A stretch of 31,329 nucleotides of DNA from Basidiobolus heterosporus B8920 (GCA_000697455.1 JNET01031675.1:1-31329), one strand, 5' to 3'. Counted from the stretch's first letter, positions 10,901-22,185 are shown. Notes: generated by a model not told the origin, from the letters alone. Program-made: numbers and translations.

Positions 10901-13900
10901 CATTGTATCAGCCGATTGGGATTTTTCCAATGGTGGGGTAACCTCCGCTTCCATCTCAGCCTCAATCTCGGTGGATGTAAGATGAGAGGTAATCCCATCC
11001 TCGATAGAATCATCTGTTTGACATGCTACTGAAGTAGTACCGGCTATTTCCGAAAGGGCTGGTAGACTGGTGACCCAGTTATCTTGCATGCGTTGAAGCT
11101 GGTGAGCTTTCTCATAAGCACCCCATCTGCTATAGGTTTTGATAGATCGATCCAAAATCATCATGCCAGCTGTAACATAACCTCTGCGAAAAAGAAACTC
11201 TGCGTATAATTCACATGCCAGCGCTTCGTAATGGACGAGTCTCAATTGTCGTGATTGTTGTGCCGCTTGTTCATAGAGGTCCATCGCTTTAATCGGGTCG
11301 TCATTCAAAGCGGATAACTCAGCATTTACAATAAAGAAAAGTGCAGTGTGTGGGCCATACACCTGTCCAACGATCCATTTCTCTGTTATGCTCTGATTTT
11401 CCTGTATTGTCTTTAGAGCCTGGGTTGCTTGCTCATCGCTGAGCTGACCTTTACGAATCAATGATGCCAGAGTGAGTGAATGGAAACAAACTGCCCACTT
11501 TCGGAAATTGTCTACAGTAGTTGTGCTGTCTGCGAACTCTCTACACTTTTGTACTGTGTCCAAAGCTTCTTGGTAATAACCTAACAAGTAGAAGGCGATG
11601 ATACGAATGCGCAAGTGCCACACGATGGAACGACTAAATCTAGCCTCACCAGATATAGCTAGAAGAAAGTTTTCCTCGGAGAACTGGCCATCATCGAAGA
11701 TTAAATTGGCAGAGCCTCGGATGCATTTTCCCTGCAAAGTCAAGACAAGTCTGGAGATGCTTGTAATAGCATATGTCAAATTATTGTCTGGGTGCACTTT
11801 TAGCAATTCTATGCTACTAGCCCTAGCGTTTTTCAATACATCACAGAGCGGAAAGCCTAAAAAGAATTTGTTGACTGCTGCCATCCCCGAAGATAAAGCC
11901 GAAATTTTCACGTTCCCCGCTGCCGCGGCCAGTTCCTGTGATTGCTTCAAGAAAGTCAAACCATCGTAGGGATCGCTCTTCATGTGATTCAGATGTGTTG
12001 CAAATACTATGTACACTTTGGCTTTGATATCAGGACCAGCGAATTTCCTCGCTATGCAAAGCCCAAATTTACCACATTCATACGCGAATTCCCCTTTCTC
12101 GAACATATGAGCGTAATGAGCTCCAAAATATGCGAATGCTTCACACGAATGTGTACTAAGCCCATGCTTCAAGGTTAGCCGCAACATGATTGCGTTGATT
12201 GCAATATGTAAGTTGCGAAGCCAGTAAATATAGGGGGAGTACAGAGCGGGAGCTAGAAAATCCATCAGTATTAATATCTGGGGATTCTCGCACCATCCAA
12301 GACGATCCTCCAGACCATCCAGATTCTCTAGAAGCGATGCGTGCTTGATCTCTTCCAATATAGGGCTCACCTCAATATCTGCAGGATTTTGGGGAACATT
12401 GAAACCAAAATCACTCAAGCAACTCAAAATCGTTTGAACGCCCTTGTTGAATTGGTTAGTTGCCATATGTATATTATATATATAGATATACACCTGGCAT
12501 TTGTGCACCAAGCCTCTTGCTTTCTGAAGTAACCAGCCCAGCATCTCCAAGGCCTTAGTGAACTCTTGACACGCACCCAGCATCTCTGCGCATTCAAGCA
12601 TCAACGAAAATGACTCTTCATAGGAACAATTAACTTCGGACTCTTCGTCAAGAGAAAATGAGCCCAGCAATGTGTTTGCTTTTCGGTAGTAAAGGAGTGA
12701 GTTTTCCAATGCACCCAAGGCCTTAGCTTTGGCACCTGCAGCGGCCAAGCATCGTCTATAATCTGAACGGTCCTCCAACTGATTGATAATGCTAGAGGCA
12801 TGTATGAAATGATCGGCAATCTGAAACACATTCATGTCGATATCCTTCAAAAGTGATTGACCGATACACAAATGCAGTTGACTTTTGGTAGTTTTGTCCA
12901 AGAGTTTTTTGGATGCTTCCTGGACGATATCGTGTATAAAGTAATAGCAATCCTCTGCTGGAGAATACCGAAGGAACCCTTCATTGATGGCTATTTCAAG
13001 CATCTCTTCCATGGGAAATTGTGGTTTGAGTAAAGTACGTAACAGGTTAGCAGTAAAGGTATAACCGATGATAGAAGCGTAAGCAAGTAACATTTGTAGA
13101 TCTTTACTGAGACCGCGTAAACAACAAACGAGCAAGTTGAAGTCAGTGAAATTGACTATCTTGTCACTGATGTTGTCTAATTGCCAGTCCCACCGATTCG
13201 CTTCATGATTGAATTGAATTCGTTTCTCGCGAAATAGAGAGATTAGTGTTTGGGTTAGTGCAAACGGATTCCCGTTAGCAGTAGCACAACAAGTCATTAA
13301 TGAATCCACTATCTCGCCGCTCTGTGCAACTGTGTCGGTAATGAACTCTCGAACATCGATTGTGTTCAAAGGACCTAGTGGTATTTCAGTTACTTTAACG
13401 TTGTGATCAATCAATTCTTGGATCCACTTGTTCTCCCTATCCGCTTCTCTTCGCGCAACAATCACCAGTAACCGACCACAATTATTTCTCATTAAAAAGG
13501 AGAATAAACTCAGTGTCGCTCGACTAGCGTCCTCCAGTTTATCCAGAAAGAAAGTTAAAGTAATATCCAGACCGGTAATTGCTCTCACAAGATTGAGATA
13601 GATAGTGCAGTAGCGCATATGCGCTTGGGCAGGGGGAAGAGGCTCTGCTGGTGGGTGATGTGAACCAACGACCATTTTCAGCTCGGGAATATCGTCCAAG
13701 AGTACTCTTATGTTACTAGGGATTTGGGACATGATTGAAAGTCTTAGTTTATGAAGATCCTCGTCAGAGCATTTGATGATTTTCTTGATCGCGCTACGTA
13801 GACACTGCGTGATTGCCCCAAGAGGAAAATGCGGCTTACATCTGCACGACACGAAGATCCCATGTTTCCAGGCCTTGTTTAGTATCGAGTTGACAAGGGC

Positions 13901-15052
13901 GGTCTTACCAGTTCCGGCATCTCCAGTGATGATTACCAATTCAGAGGATTGCCCCTTCTCGTACACCTGATGACTCATCCTCTCAAGAATACCATTTAAC
14001 TGTGCTCGCTCCGCTTCACGCCCATACAGTTTGTTGGGAAGCTGTAGCGAGGGTGGGTAGTCTTTCTTACCTAAATCGAATCGGATATGATCTATGCTTG
14101 AGGATTCCTTGGAGGCAGACAATGCGGATAGCAGCAACTCCAAGTCATACTTCAGACCAACCACACTCCTATACGATGTTTTGGACGACTAGAAAGCAAA
14201 AGTTCCCAGATATCTCCACTTATTAACTGAATCAATGATATATCTTGAATTGAGGCCTCTTACCAATAGTTTAATAAATATGTCTGCAAGAGCAATAGGG
14301 AATTGATATAGAGCAGCGAATTCCAAGATGGTGTTTCTAGAGAATGTGGTTTTCTCCATGTTGAGTGGCTTTTTTACAAGCATTTCAAGTAACGCTAAAC
14401 CTACGTAATGAAAAAGGTCCACCTACGTCAACGTCAAAATGCTAAAGCCAATAGGTTGGGGGAAATTTTATAGAAAGCACTTACCCAAATCCCTTATGTC
14501 AGAAATGCAGTCAAGGAGACCTTGGTTGAAAGAACGGCTTTTAATCCCATCAATCACACTAGAGGTGATATGCAGTTCACTTTGTATAGAATCCATCCGA
14601 GAGTGGCAAAATTCCGAGAGTTTTAGTAGCTCCGTTGTCTCATCCCAAAAGAAATGTTTTCTGCAAATGCTTCCGTGGATGATGCCCAACGAGTGAATTT
14701 TCTCTAAACACTGACAACAACGTAAAGCCATCAACAAAAATTCCTTCAAACTAATGGGATTGTATGTTTCTAAAGAGATTCCTGAGCGTTCGACTACCAT
14801 GACATTGGAACCATCCTCTGTTTGAATGATGCTATTGAGGGTTGGAACCAAATGACTGCCATCTGCTTTTACGATGTACGCTGAAAAAAATTGGTCTCTC
14901 ATAAATTTCCGTTTAGAAGAGAACGACTTCAACCAAACGACTTTCTGAGCTAATGTCTCTCGTGCCTCATAAACAGTGGAGTTTGTGGTGTGTGTTATAA
15001 TTTTCAGTATGGTATAATTAGGAATCTTCTCAAATTCGAAATCCCATTCCAT
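7970..15052 (-). CDS. hybrid histidine kinase with N-terminal pseudokinase, AAA-type ATPase, GAF and two PAS domains (group X)
   Basis: Multistep phosphorelay sensor of the fungal class that includes S. pombe Phk/Mak and Candida Chk1. Exons 15052-14485, 14400-14264 and 14188-7970 give 2307 residues. Order: protein-kinase-like domain (1-245, SDIRDLGLALLEML across intron 1 and YRSVVGLKYDLELLL at its end); ATPase with P-loop GDAGTGKT at 324-331; a long helical, TPR-like stretch; GAF (about 1335-1490); two PAS domains (1515-1640, 1639-1755); HisKA FLANMSHELRTPFSGVIGM with phospho-His 1769; HATPase with NLLGNAIKFT, DTGIGM and GGTGLGL; a degenerate receiver (about 2015-2139); and a full receiver with VAEDN, phospho-Asp 2228 in FMDKMMP and LTKP. 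The kinase-like domain lacks the glycine loop, reads HGS instead of HRD and SEF instead of DFG, so it is probably inactive. Output is expected through an HPt protein and response regulators to the stress MAPK route. A minus-strand AATAAA at 7811-7816 follows. The paralogue identity (Mak1/2/3) is not resolved. Confidence 0.93.
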
Positions 15053-15993
15053 CGTATAAAGTGAGTAAGGAAACAGAAAAGAAATATCGATAGTTCGTGA
15101 AATACAGCATATATCAGCATAGCTTTGATTACTCAATAATACAGGTTTTTGTCGCTATTCAAGTGTTGTAGATGAGGTGCATCTCACAATGCATTTAAAT
15201 TATGGAAATGTATTGGATGAATAAGATCGATCGAATTATGAATATTTCAACCAAGTATGTGACCATTGTATAAGAGAAGAATATGCAATTGAGTGTGGAA
15301 ACCAAGTGGGGTATAAGAACGACAATAAAGTGGGGCAGTTCCTATTTCTTAACCCAATATTAGAGCAATACCCCAGATTGGTGGTGGAAAACAGTATTTC
15401 CGGGTTTCCTCATTTGAGTGAGGACGCTTACTGTTTTAAGAACAGGATGGGAACATGGGAACGGGATGCAAAGCTTATTGTCAAGGACATGGGACGCAAT
15501 GTGTTGCGCGCTACCGACTACTACCCGATTGCTGCTCATAGTCCATAAGCAACCGCTACATTATCCGCTCTTCACTACAGCAGCACGAAGCGAATTTATG
15601 TGCTTTTAGTCACATAAAAACTATTTAAAGGCCTACATGAAGGTCCACATGAAAACTTATATGAAAACCTTGCACTTCGGAAGAAATCACAAAAGAACTG
15701 CTTTGTCCAGACTCTTGGATCATTTTGGTAATGGCACGATAGTATGGACAAATACGGAATCTAAGTAGGAATCATTTGTAATTTACTCGCCCTTGGGGAT
15801 TTCAACACTACCTTCGATTCCCAATTTAGGTAATCAACTATGGATTGATAATAGTGCTGGACATTGGATTGACTATAAATAGGAAATGGTTTCTCGAAAA
15901 AACTATAGATTTCATTTTTCTTTTGAGCGATCAACTTTGCTCAGTACATTTAAACAACAAAGGTCACATCTAACTTCTCTCCAGCACTACATC
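15053..15993. other. divergent upstream region between the kinase gene and the small membrane protein gene
   Basis: About 940 bases with no supported gene. An 80-codon plus-strand frame (15306-15548) has no ATG at its beginning and no family likeness. The right end carries a clear TATA box for the plus-strand gene and pyrimidine-rich sequence before its ATG. Confidence 0.5.
15874..15881 (+). promoter_or_regulatory. TATA box of the two-helix membrane protein gene
   Basis: TATAAATA lies 113 bases before the ATG at 15994. A T-rich and then CT-rich stretch follows (15905-15985), as in many fungal core promoters. The transcription start is not visible. Confidence 0.5.
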
Positions 15994-16478
15994 ATGCGTG
16001 TCGTCACTAGAACCGAAGGTGAGGAGGTCACCGATTCTGCTATGACTCGGTAAGAACCCTGACTGTGCTCGTGTTTCCTCTAAATAGAGATTGACTTTGA
16101 CTTCAATCAGTGGCTTTTTCGGCGCTGTCAAGTATGCTGCTGTCGCTTCCTTTGCTGGTGTTATCGCCAATGCCACCTGGCCTTATTTCAATCGTTTACC
16201 CACTGTACAAAAGGTTGGTTCTCTATTTATCGTTCGAGCTCACCACGACAGTCATTGACCCAAGCGTTCCTTAGGGTTGGTTGTTGACCGCTATTACACT
16301 TGCTGGCTTTGCTAACGCTTCAGAGGCTGCATTGACCGGCTTCGAGAGAAAAGAGCGTGCACAACAGATCCAAGAAGCGAATCGTAAACGTTACGAAGTT
16401 TTATACGGCAAGGGAGATGTCACTGAAGAAACCAAAGTGAAAGCTGATGCTACTCCAAAAGCCGAAGAGAAGCAGTAA
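15994..16478 (+). CDS. small two-helix membrane protein, weakly ENOD93/HIG1-like
   Basis: Exons 15994-16049, 16111-16213 and 16275-16478 give 120 residues. The short N-terminus MRVVTRTEGEEVTDSAMTR leads into two hydrophobic helices: GFFGAVKYAAVASFAGVIA (about 20-38) and GWLLTAITLAGFANASEAAL (about 54-73), joined by a loop containing WPYFNRLPTVQ. A charged helix rich in Lys, Arg and Gln (ERKERAQQIQEANRKRYEVL) and an acidic/Lys tail follow. The spacing of small residues and the helix-LP-helix layout recall the plant ENOD93 and mitochondrial HIG1-type families, so an inner mitochondrial membrane location is possible but unproven. The second intron has a GTTGGT donor. A TATA box is at 15874 and AATAAA at 16536-16541. 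Coding looks real because exon phases close and the reading frame is compact and uninterrupted. Confidence 0.7.
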
Positions 16479-16636
16479 TGCGCAACATCCAAATTTTGAA
16501 CAACCCATTCCATGTATACCGTCCCCTCATTTTATAATAAATAACTAAAGGATAATTTTCAATAGAATCACCACTGGTTTATTTCGGTATTTTACAGTTA
16601 CCCGTGCGGAGAAGATTACCTTGGAATATGCATTTA
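16479..16636. terminator. convergent 3' ends with opposite poly(A) signals
   Basis: AATAAA at 16536-16541 serves the plus-strand membrane protein gene. TTTATT at 16578-16583 is AATAAA on the minus strand, 54 bases beyond the stop of the IQ-motif gene. No coding region lies between. Confidence 0.5.
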
Positions 16637-17825
16637 CTAAACTTTGGGTTCGGTGGCTTTCTTTCCCTTGTTTTTGAATGTTTCCTTCACAACATGGTCC
16701 AACTCGACTCCTTGTACTTTGAGATAATCAATGAACCGGTCCAGATGCTTGACTGTAGGACGATAGTGCCCACTATGAAGAGTTACCTTCAAAAGCCTAC
16801 CGTGGTCCACCTCAATCCCTCCAGCACCCCACACGCTTTGTCCAGCCAAGAAGCTAGAATGTTGGAACCGTCCTCGAATTTTCTGATGAATGTATAGATT
16901 ACTAGCAGGGGATATCACGTAAATATACTTATATCCTTTAGGAGGTTTTTGTTGATCAATAATGTCGATGCCTGTCATGGTTCCGACTCCAGTAGAGTCT
17001 GCTTGAGTACCGTCCAATGCTTGTTCTGGTTGAGGTTCCGGAAATGTATGTACAGGAAGGCCAGAGTTGGCGTAAACTAACAGTCGAGTTTCTGGATCTA
17101 CCATAACTCGAAATTTCTCTCGCTCCTCAAGCGAACAGTAGACCAATTTCTCGCTGTCCAATTTACTGCGCGGGCATTCCGGTAGATCCAGCTCCTTCCC
17201 TTTACCATAATCCAACCAGTAAAAAAAGTTTTCATCCGTGTCTTGTTGGGCTTTCCAGTAATCGTGATAAGCCTGGAGGTAGAGTAGTTTAATCCCGACT
17301 CAAAACTATTTCTCTTTCCAAGTACTTACCCGCAAATTAGAACCATACCGATGTTCAGTATCAACTGATTCTAGCCAGTGCGCCGTTTTCAAGAGTAAAG
17401 CATTGTCCGAATCACCACTTAGAATACCCTATAGTTGTTTAGATGATCTTAATACCAAGCGACTTGGTAACACATAAAGAAGGAAATATACCCGTCCTAG
17501 ACGCGCGCTGAAAAAAATTGCTCTTTGCCAACGTCTTCTAGCGCGTTCTGATTTGGATATGTCTTTTTGTAGATGTTGATTACTTAAAAGATGAGCTCGA
17601 ATAAACTCAAGAATCTCTTGCCAACGGGCTGCAGTAAGAGTAAGTCCTTGAAGTTCTCGTCGAAGGCTAAAAAAGACAGAGATATGGAAGTTGAATACTC
17701 AAGATGATGGTGAAAGCTACGTAGATAGAATGTGCAAGTAAAAGGGACAAAGCAGACTCTTACCAATAACCACGATATACTTTTTGAATAGTGGCAGCAG
17801 CAGCTTCTTTCTGGGGAGAATACAT
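16637..17825 (-). CDS. IQ-motif calmodulin-binding protein of the IQM type
   Basis: Likely calmodulin-binding protein; the family is best known from plant IQM proteins and its biochemical role in fungi is not settled. Exons 17825-17764, 17666-17492, 17428-17330 and 17272-16637 give 323 residues. The N-terminus (MYSPQKEAAAATIQKVYRGY) contains an IQ motif whose pattern IQxxxRGxxxRR (from residue 13) is completed across intron 1. Family stretches follow: LTLTAARWQEIL, KTAHWLESVDTEHRYGSNL, NFFYWLDYGKGKELDLPECP, YKYIYVISPASNLYIHQK, RFQHSSFLAG and LLKVTLHSGHYRPT (HSGHYRP at 278-284), then a Lys-rich end. ATG 17825 is the nearest start in the IQ frame; an upstream ATG at 17941 opens another frame. 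A minus-strand poly(A) signal is at 16583-16578. Confidence 0.85.
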
Positions 17826-18358
17826 GGCAAGCAATTTACATACTTGTCAGGTGAAAGTAAAGTTGGCCGAGCAAAACGATGTAAATCAGCTTTGTAAAAT
17901 AATAATAGGGAGGTGAAATGAGAGCGTGGGGAATTATTCATGGCAGCATTTATATTTCTAGAGGTTGATGGCTGAATCCTGGCTGTTATTTGGTTACAAT
18001 TAGCTCTGAACTAATTTAGACGTATAAGGTGGTACTGAGACTACGTGAATCCATCGATTAGTTTACGCTTGTTTACGAGCTAGTTATCTGCTTGATCAGT
18101 CACTAGAAAATGCAAGTACCAGCGCAACAAGTTCTCATTGAACAAAAACCTGGGATTAATTGGCACTCAAGAACCAGTATTCATATATATATCAATCATT
18201 AATATTACATTAACTAAACAGTTTATTTTCCTACATAAACAATGTGATTTACATCAATGGGTGAAGATGAAGGGAATGCGACTTCTAGCTGGCTAGTTCC
18301 CATATGTAACTTGGGTTGGATGGTATGGAATGCTTTGTTATTCGACCACACTGATTGA
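17826..18358. other. upstream region of the IQ-motif gene and 3' flank of ISN1
   Basis: No supported gene. A minus-strand AATAAA (TTTATT at 18222-18227) lies 131 bases past the ISN1 stop. The middle part (18180-18220) is AT-rich with TATATATAT. An open frame starting at 17941 on the minus strand runs over the IQ-motif exon in another frame and has no support. Confidence 0.45.
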
Positions 18359-20042
18359 TTATTGCTCTTCAAGTGCTTCTTCAGTTAGTAGAGGCTTCTC
18401 TTTTGGTGAGGTTCTGCAAGGTTGCTGACTCAGAAGCTCAGTAAGCTCGACCAAGATTTGGTTGGTCTCCTCAGGGTTCACAATCCAGAGGGTGCAACAA
18501 GCTCTTCGGGTTGCGTAATCGTTACCGGTAGACAAAAACTGGTCACCAACATGCAACGTCTGAGAGGGTGCGGCCCCTAGGAAATGCTGCAAGACCTGGA
18601 CACCAATTAGCTTGTTACCGATATCGACCCAAACATCACTGCCACCATTGAACACACAGAAAGGTAACGAGTAATCATTGGCGTGCTGGTGCTCCAGAAT
18701 ACTGGCTTGGGTCGATAATACACACTCATCTAGTTGTTCTCTAAATATCTTGACCCCAGGCTTGGGCAATAAGCCTACAACGTTGATTAGAAAATTGGGT
18801 CGTGCTTTGTGTTGGGCAAGTCTACTTACCAACTGCTTTAGGCTTGCGCATAACGGTTACTGGTAGTTTCATATCATCTACACATTGCTGTATGTTTTTT
18901 AGTGCCTCATCTAGCAAGCTTTGAATTTGATCCGAGCTCCAAGCCTGCATCTCCTTTGGTTGGTAAGTTTTTTCAGGAATATAGGTAAGACGGCAATATT
19001 CGGTGCACTGGAACAAATAATTGCACTCTCCACCTAAAGAAAAGGTTATATCATCAATGATTTATCCCGCATAAATACATGTATTATTTATAACGTACCA
19101 AGTACGAAAAAGCGAGACAACTGCTCTTTGCTAAGCTGGGATTGTCTGAAGCCTTCTAGTAAGCCAGATAGACGTGATTCGTATTTGATATGATCGCTCC
19201 CATATCCAGCTGCAGTTACAATAGCGACATAAAGATTATTCTTTAATAATTCAACCAATAGTAGGACCAGTTTACTGTCCTTGGCAAAGTCTTGACCATC
19301 ATCGTCTATAATTACGAACAAATCAGTGTTAATACAATACCTCAAGTCGAGTTTAAGGAGAAATGTCTTCTACTTACAAAGAGTCATATCTCCATCACTT
19401 TGTTAACGGGATTTTGAAAAGTAATGGTTAGAAGGGAGTGAGGCAATGTCACTATATGTCAAAACATGTTACATACAATGTGATCAGTTTAAGTTCCGGA
19501 GCGATCGCAGTAGCCTGTGCTGTGTTAAGCATTCTAATAGAAGGGTAATTGTTTAGTGACCATTGGTGTAAAACGACTACTCAATTTACTCTTACCTTCT
19601 GATATCGTTAAAACTGGGAGGAACAAATCTTCTGGCAGCAATCGAATGCTTGGCGTGAGCCTTTAAGAAAGCATCCTTTAGCGGAAGAGGTGTGAAAAAT
19701 GAGCCGATGGAAGGAATCAAACGGAATAGTTGAGAATGATCAGCAAGCCCTTGGTTTTGTTTTGCTATGTGTTCCTGTAGAAGGCATTCCAACGTTATTA
19801 ACCTTGGGTCAACTATATCGCCACAAGAGAATACTTACGTTGATAAGGGCTTCAATATTGGCCATGATTTCAGTGTAGCGTTTTAAGTTCTGTGCATGTG
19901 TCTCACTGACACTTTGAGTATCTTCATAGCGGGGTTTTGAATGGAGAGTGAAAGGAGTGAGCAACATGCCTTTGATGAATTCAATGAAGGGGTCACGCTT
20001 GTGAGCCCTAAGTTGATAATTGATACGGTATGAGGATGTCAT
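18359..20042 (-). CDS. ISN1: IMP-specific 5'-nucleotidase
   Basis: Cytosolic HAD-type phosphatase that hydrolyses IMP to inosine in purine turnover. Seven exons: 20042-19839, 19774-19596, 19533-19477, 19397-19378, 19305-19099, 19033-18830, 18774-18359, giving 428 residues (yeast Isn1 about 450). Landmarks: MTSSYRINYQLRAHKRDPFI and FIKGMLLTPFTLH at the N-terminus; LIPSIGSFFTPLPLKDAFL; RRFVPPSFNDIR; the HAD motif I LITFDGDMTLYDDGQDF with nucleophile Asp148 and acid Asp150; VAIVTAAGYG; RFFVLGGECNYLF; and the C-terminal TLHVGDQFLSTGND with the Mg-binding Asp. Motif I is built from three exons, the middle one only 20 nt. All catalytic motifs look intact. The gene is divergent from CHS7 copy A; a perfect palindrome and a TATA-like element lie 50-102 bases before the ATG. 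Confidence 0.95.
19378..19397 (-). other. ISN1: 20-nt microexon of ISN1 encoding the catalytic DGD
   Basis: The exon TGATGGAGATATGACTCTTT is flanked by AAAG at the acceptor and GTAAGT at the donor. It enters in phase 2 and leaves in phase 1, joining F147 to Y154 and supplying D148, G149 and D150. The flanking introns are 79 and 72 nt; the downstream one has a TATTAAC branch point. Confidence 0.85.
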
Positions 20043-20966
20043 CTTGATAGATCAGTGTTCAGGAAATTGGAAACTGATATCTGAAGAGGCCAGTATTTAT
20101 GGTATTCGAAAGGGCACAACTCGGGCCAAATCCGGGATTTGGCCAATCCTTCATCTAACTATAACATATGACTCGTAATCTTCGGCGAAGGTCGAATCAC
20201 ACGATATAGTAATTCTATTCCTTTGTGGCACGTCTAGCAACAAATCATGGGATTCATAGAGTATATATGGTTGTATTCAAGAGATGAAATTAGCCTGAAA
20301 GTGGAATGAGCCAGCTAAATCTCGAAGAATTAATTTTCAGCAGCCAATGATCAGCCAACAAATCAGTGGCTTTGGATTAATTAATTTACTTGTTCGATAT
20401 TTGGTTAGTAGCCTCGGTAACCTGCATTGCTACGCTACGTATCCAGCCTGTATTTCTATACAGAAAAGACCATGCTTGTTGGTGCATGCATCCCGAGAGT
20501 GATATCTACAGAGAGAATTGCGCCTGATAAGACATGCATTCTGTGTACCAAAGATTTTCATGTCACCTCGAACACCAATCAGCATCTATTCAAGTAGATG
20601 AGATCTTAAGAGCATATATATTTGTTCAGGTAAATGGAGCCTTAGGGGGGTAAACGAGGGTGAGGGTGGATCCAATGGGAACAATAGTAGATGGAAATGC
20701 ATTTAAGGGCTGGTTCAAAGAGAGACGTGCTTGATAGGCCTGCATTCAAGAAAGATGTCAAGATCTCCTGCTCTTCATAACTACGTGCTCCTTTATCTAC
20801 CCCCGCCTGCCTCAGCAATATTCAGATCGTATTTATACTCACATGCTGGCTTTTATGAAAAGTTTGAAGTTATTCTTGTTACTGAGGCCCCTTTTCCCTA
20901 TCGATTGTCTGGCCATAAAAACTGGTCAGCTCCCAAGTTTCTTTTGTCCGATTCTTTAATAATACT
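20043..20966. other. divergent upstream region of ISN1 and CHS7 copy A
   Basis: About 920 bases without a gene. It contains a TATA-like ATAAATA on the minus strand at 20093-20100, a perfect palindrome at 20124-20144, CCAAT words at 20143 and 20344, a TATATAT run near 20612 and G-rich AGGGG-like words near 20645. A plus-strand frame at 20731-21081 overlaps CHS7 exon 1 in another frame and is a shadow. Confidence 0.5.
20124..20144. promoter_or_regulatory. perfect interrupted palindrome upstream of ISN1
   Basis: GGCCAAATCC at 20124-20133 and its exact reverse complement GGATTTGGCC at 20135-20144 flank a single G. It is 82-102 bases upstream of the ISN1 ATG and about 24 bases upstream of a TATA-like element. 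The right arm runs into a CCAAT word (20143-20147). A dimeric transcription factor site is a reasonable inference. Confidence 0.45.
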
Positions 20967-22185
20967 ATGGTTGAGTTTGGCCGCTTCGATAACATTTGTC
21001 GTACAATATCCCTCACGGTGTGCCCTTTGGTCGGTCCATTGGATCACCGTACGGTGCCTACATGTTACTCCAGAAATATAGATATTGGAGGCTTTATACT
21101 TTTTCAGCCAGGTAACTACTTTAGTTTTCTTTTGCGCTGTCTCTTTAGTTAATCTCTTTCAAGGAACCTTTACTGTTTATCTAGTGGCGCTGTTAATGAC
21201 GATAATTATGATCTATAACATTAGGATGAAATACACTGCAGTTGGTAAGTTTCACTAGTTCAAACAAAGCCAATGCCTTGTAGACTAAGCTGTTGTTGGA
21301 TGGGTTCATAGGAAGAAAGGAGATGGTCATGTTTTTCTATCTTTACGCAGCTACAGTACTGATGGAAATGTTGCTCATTACTGGCATTATACCCATTGGA
21401 TCTAGGGTATACCCTGTAAGTATTAAATCAAGATTCTAAGTGTTACGCATCTTGTTAACATGAATATGTTCAGTGGTTTACGGCGGTTCATGTGGCGCTG
21501 ACATCCACCACCATCTGGTGTTTGCTATTAAATGGATTTGTTGGCTTCCAATTTGCTGAGGATGGGACTGCTTTATCGCTTTGGGTAAACAATTATCGTA
21601 ACTGGTACTATCTACCATGACTAACTGAATATATCTAGTCAATTCGAATATCTTCATTGTTTGTATGGGGCGGGGTGTTTGCCATATCTATTCTTACTTT
21701 CCGAGGCAACCTGGACTCGACAAACCCAATCGGCTTATGGATTATCTCTGTAGTGCTCAATGGTGCTGCTATAGCGATCTACTTCATTCTTCAGGTGATT
21801 CTGGTGGTTAAAACTCTGGATGATAGATGGCCACTAGGTAAGGGATTGTTAGATCAATGGGGGATCTTAGAGGAATTCAATCTCATTTGTCCAATCTATT
21901 ACAGGGGACATCCTGATTGCCGGGATCTCGTTTGTTGCGGGACAAGTGGCGCTCTTGGGCTTCTCACATGAAATCTGTGAGGCGGTTACCCACTACTTGG
22001 ATGGCCTCTTCTTCGCATCCGGGGCCACACTATTTTCAATCATGATGATCTACAAGTATTGGGATTCTATCACCAAGGACGACCTTGAATACCTGGTTGA
22101 CTATAAATCCGATCAATGGGAAGTGAAAAATGCTGCTATGGAAGAGGAAATCACCCAGAAAAGTACCGGGAAACTTCAGCTCTAG
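20967..22185 (+). CDS. CHS7: chitin synthase export chaperone, copy A
   Basis: ER multipass membrane protein of the Chs7 family, needed for folding and ER exit of class IV-type chitin synthase (yeast Chs3). Six exons: 20967-21111, 21164-21244, 21312-21415, 21474-21584, 21639-21837, 21905-22185, giving 306 residues. The start [19 protein letters not shown] matches the family N-terminus, followed by [12 protein letters not shown], the strongly conserved [53 protein letters not shown] and [14 protein letters not shown]. About seven hydrophobic segments alternate with these motifs. The C-terminus is Lys/Glu-rich and differs from copy B. It ends 409 bases from the oppositely oriented copy B; ATTAAA at 22263-22268 is a possible poly(A) signal. 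Confidence 0.95.

Noticed and set aside
14401-14422. Upstream acceptor for kinase exon 2 giving VDLFHYVG
   Set aside because: The phase does not match exon 1; the acceptor just before 14400 closes the phase and restores SDIRDLGLALLEML.
15306-15548. 80-codon plus-strand frame in the kinase upstream region
   Set aside because: Begins at GTG rather than ATG, no domain, no splice context; probably chance.
17764-17941. Upstream ATG at 17941 as start of the IQ-motif gene
   Set aside because: It opens a different frame; a 33-nt intron that would join it does not keep the frame of the IQ motif.
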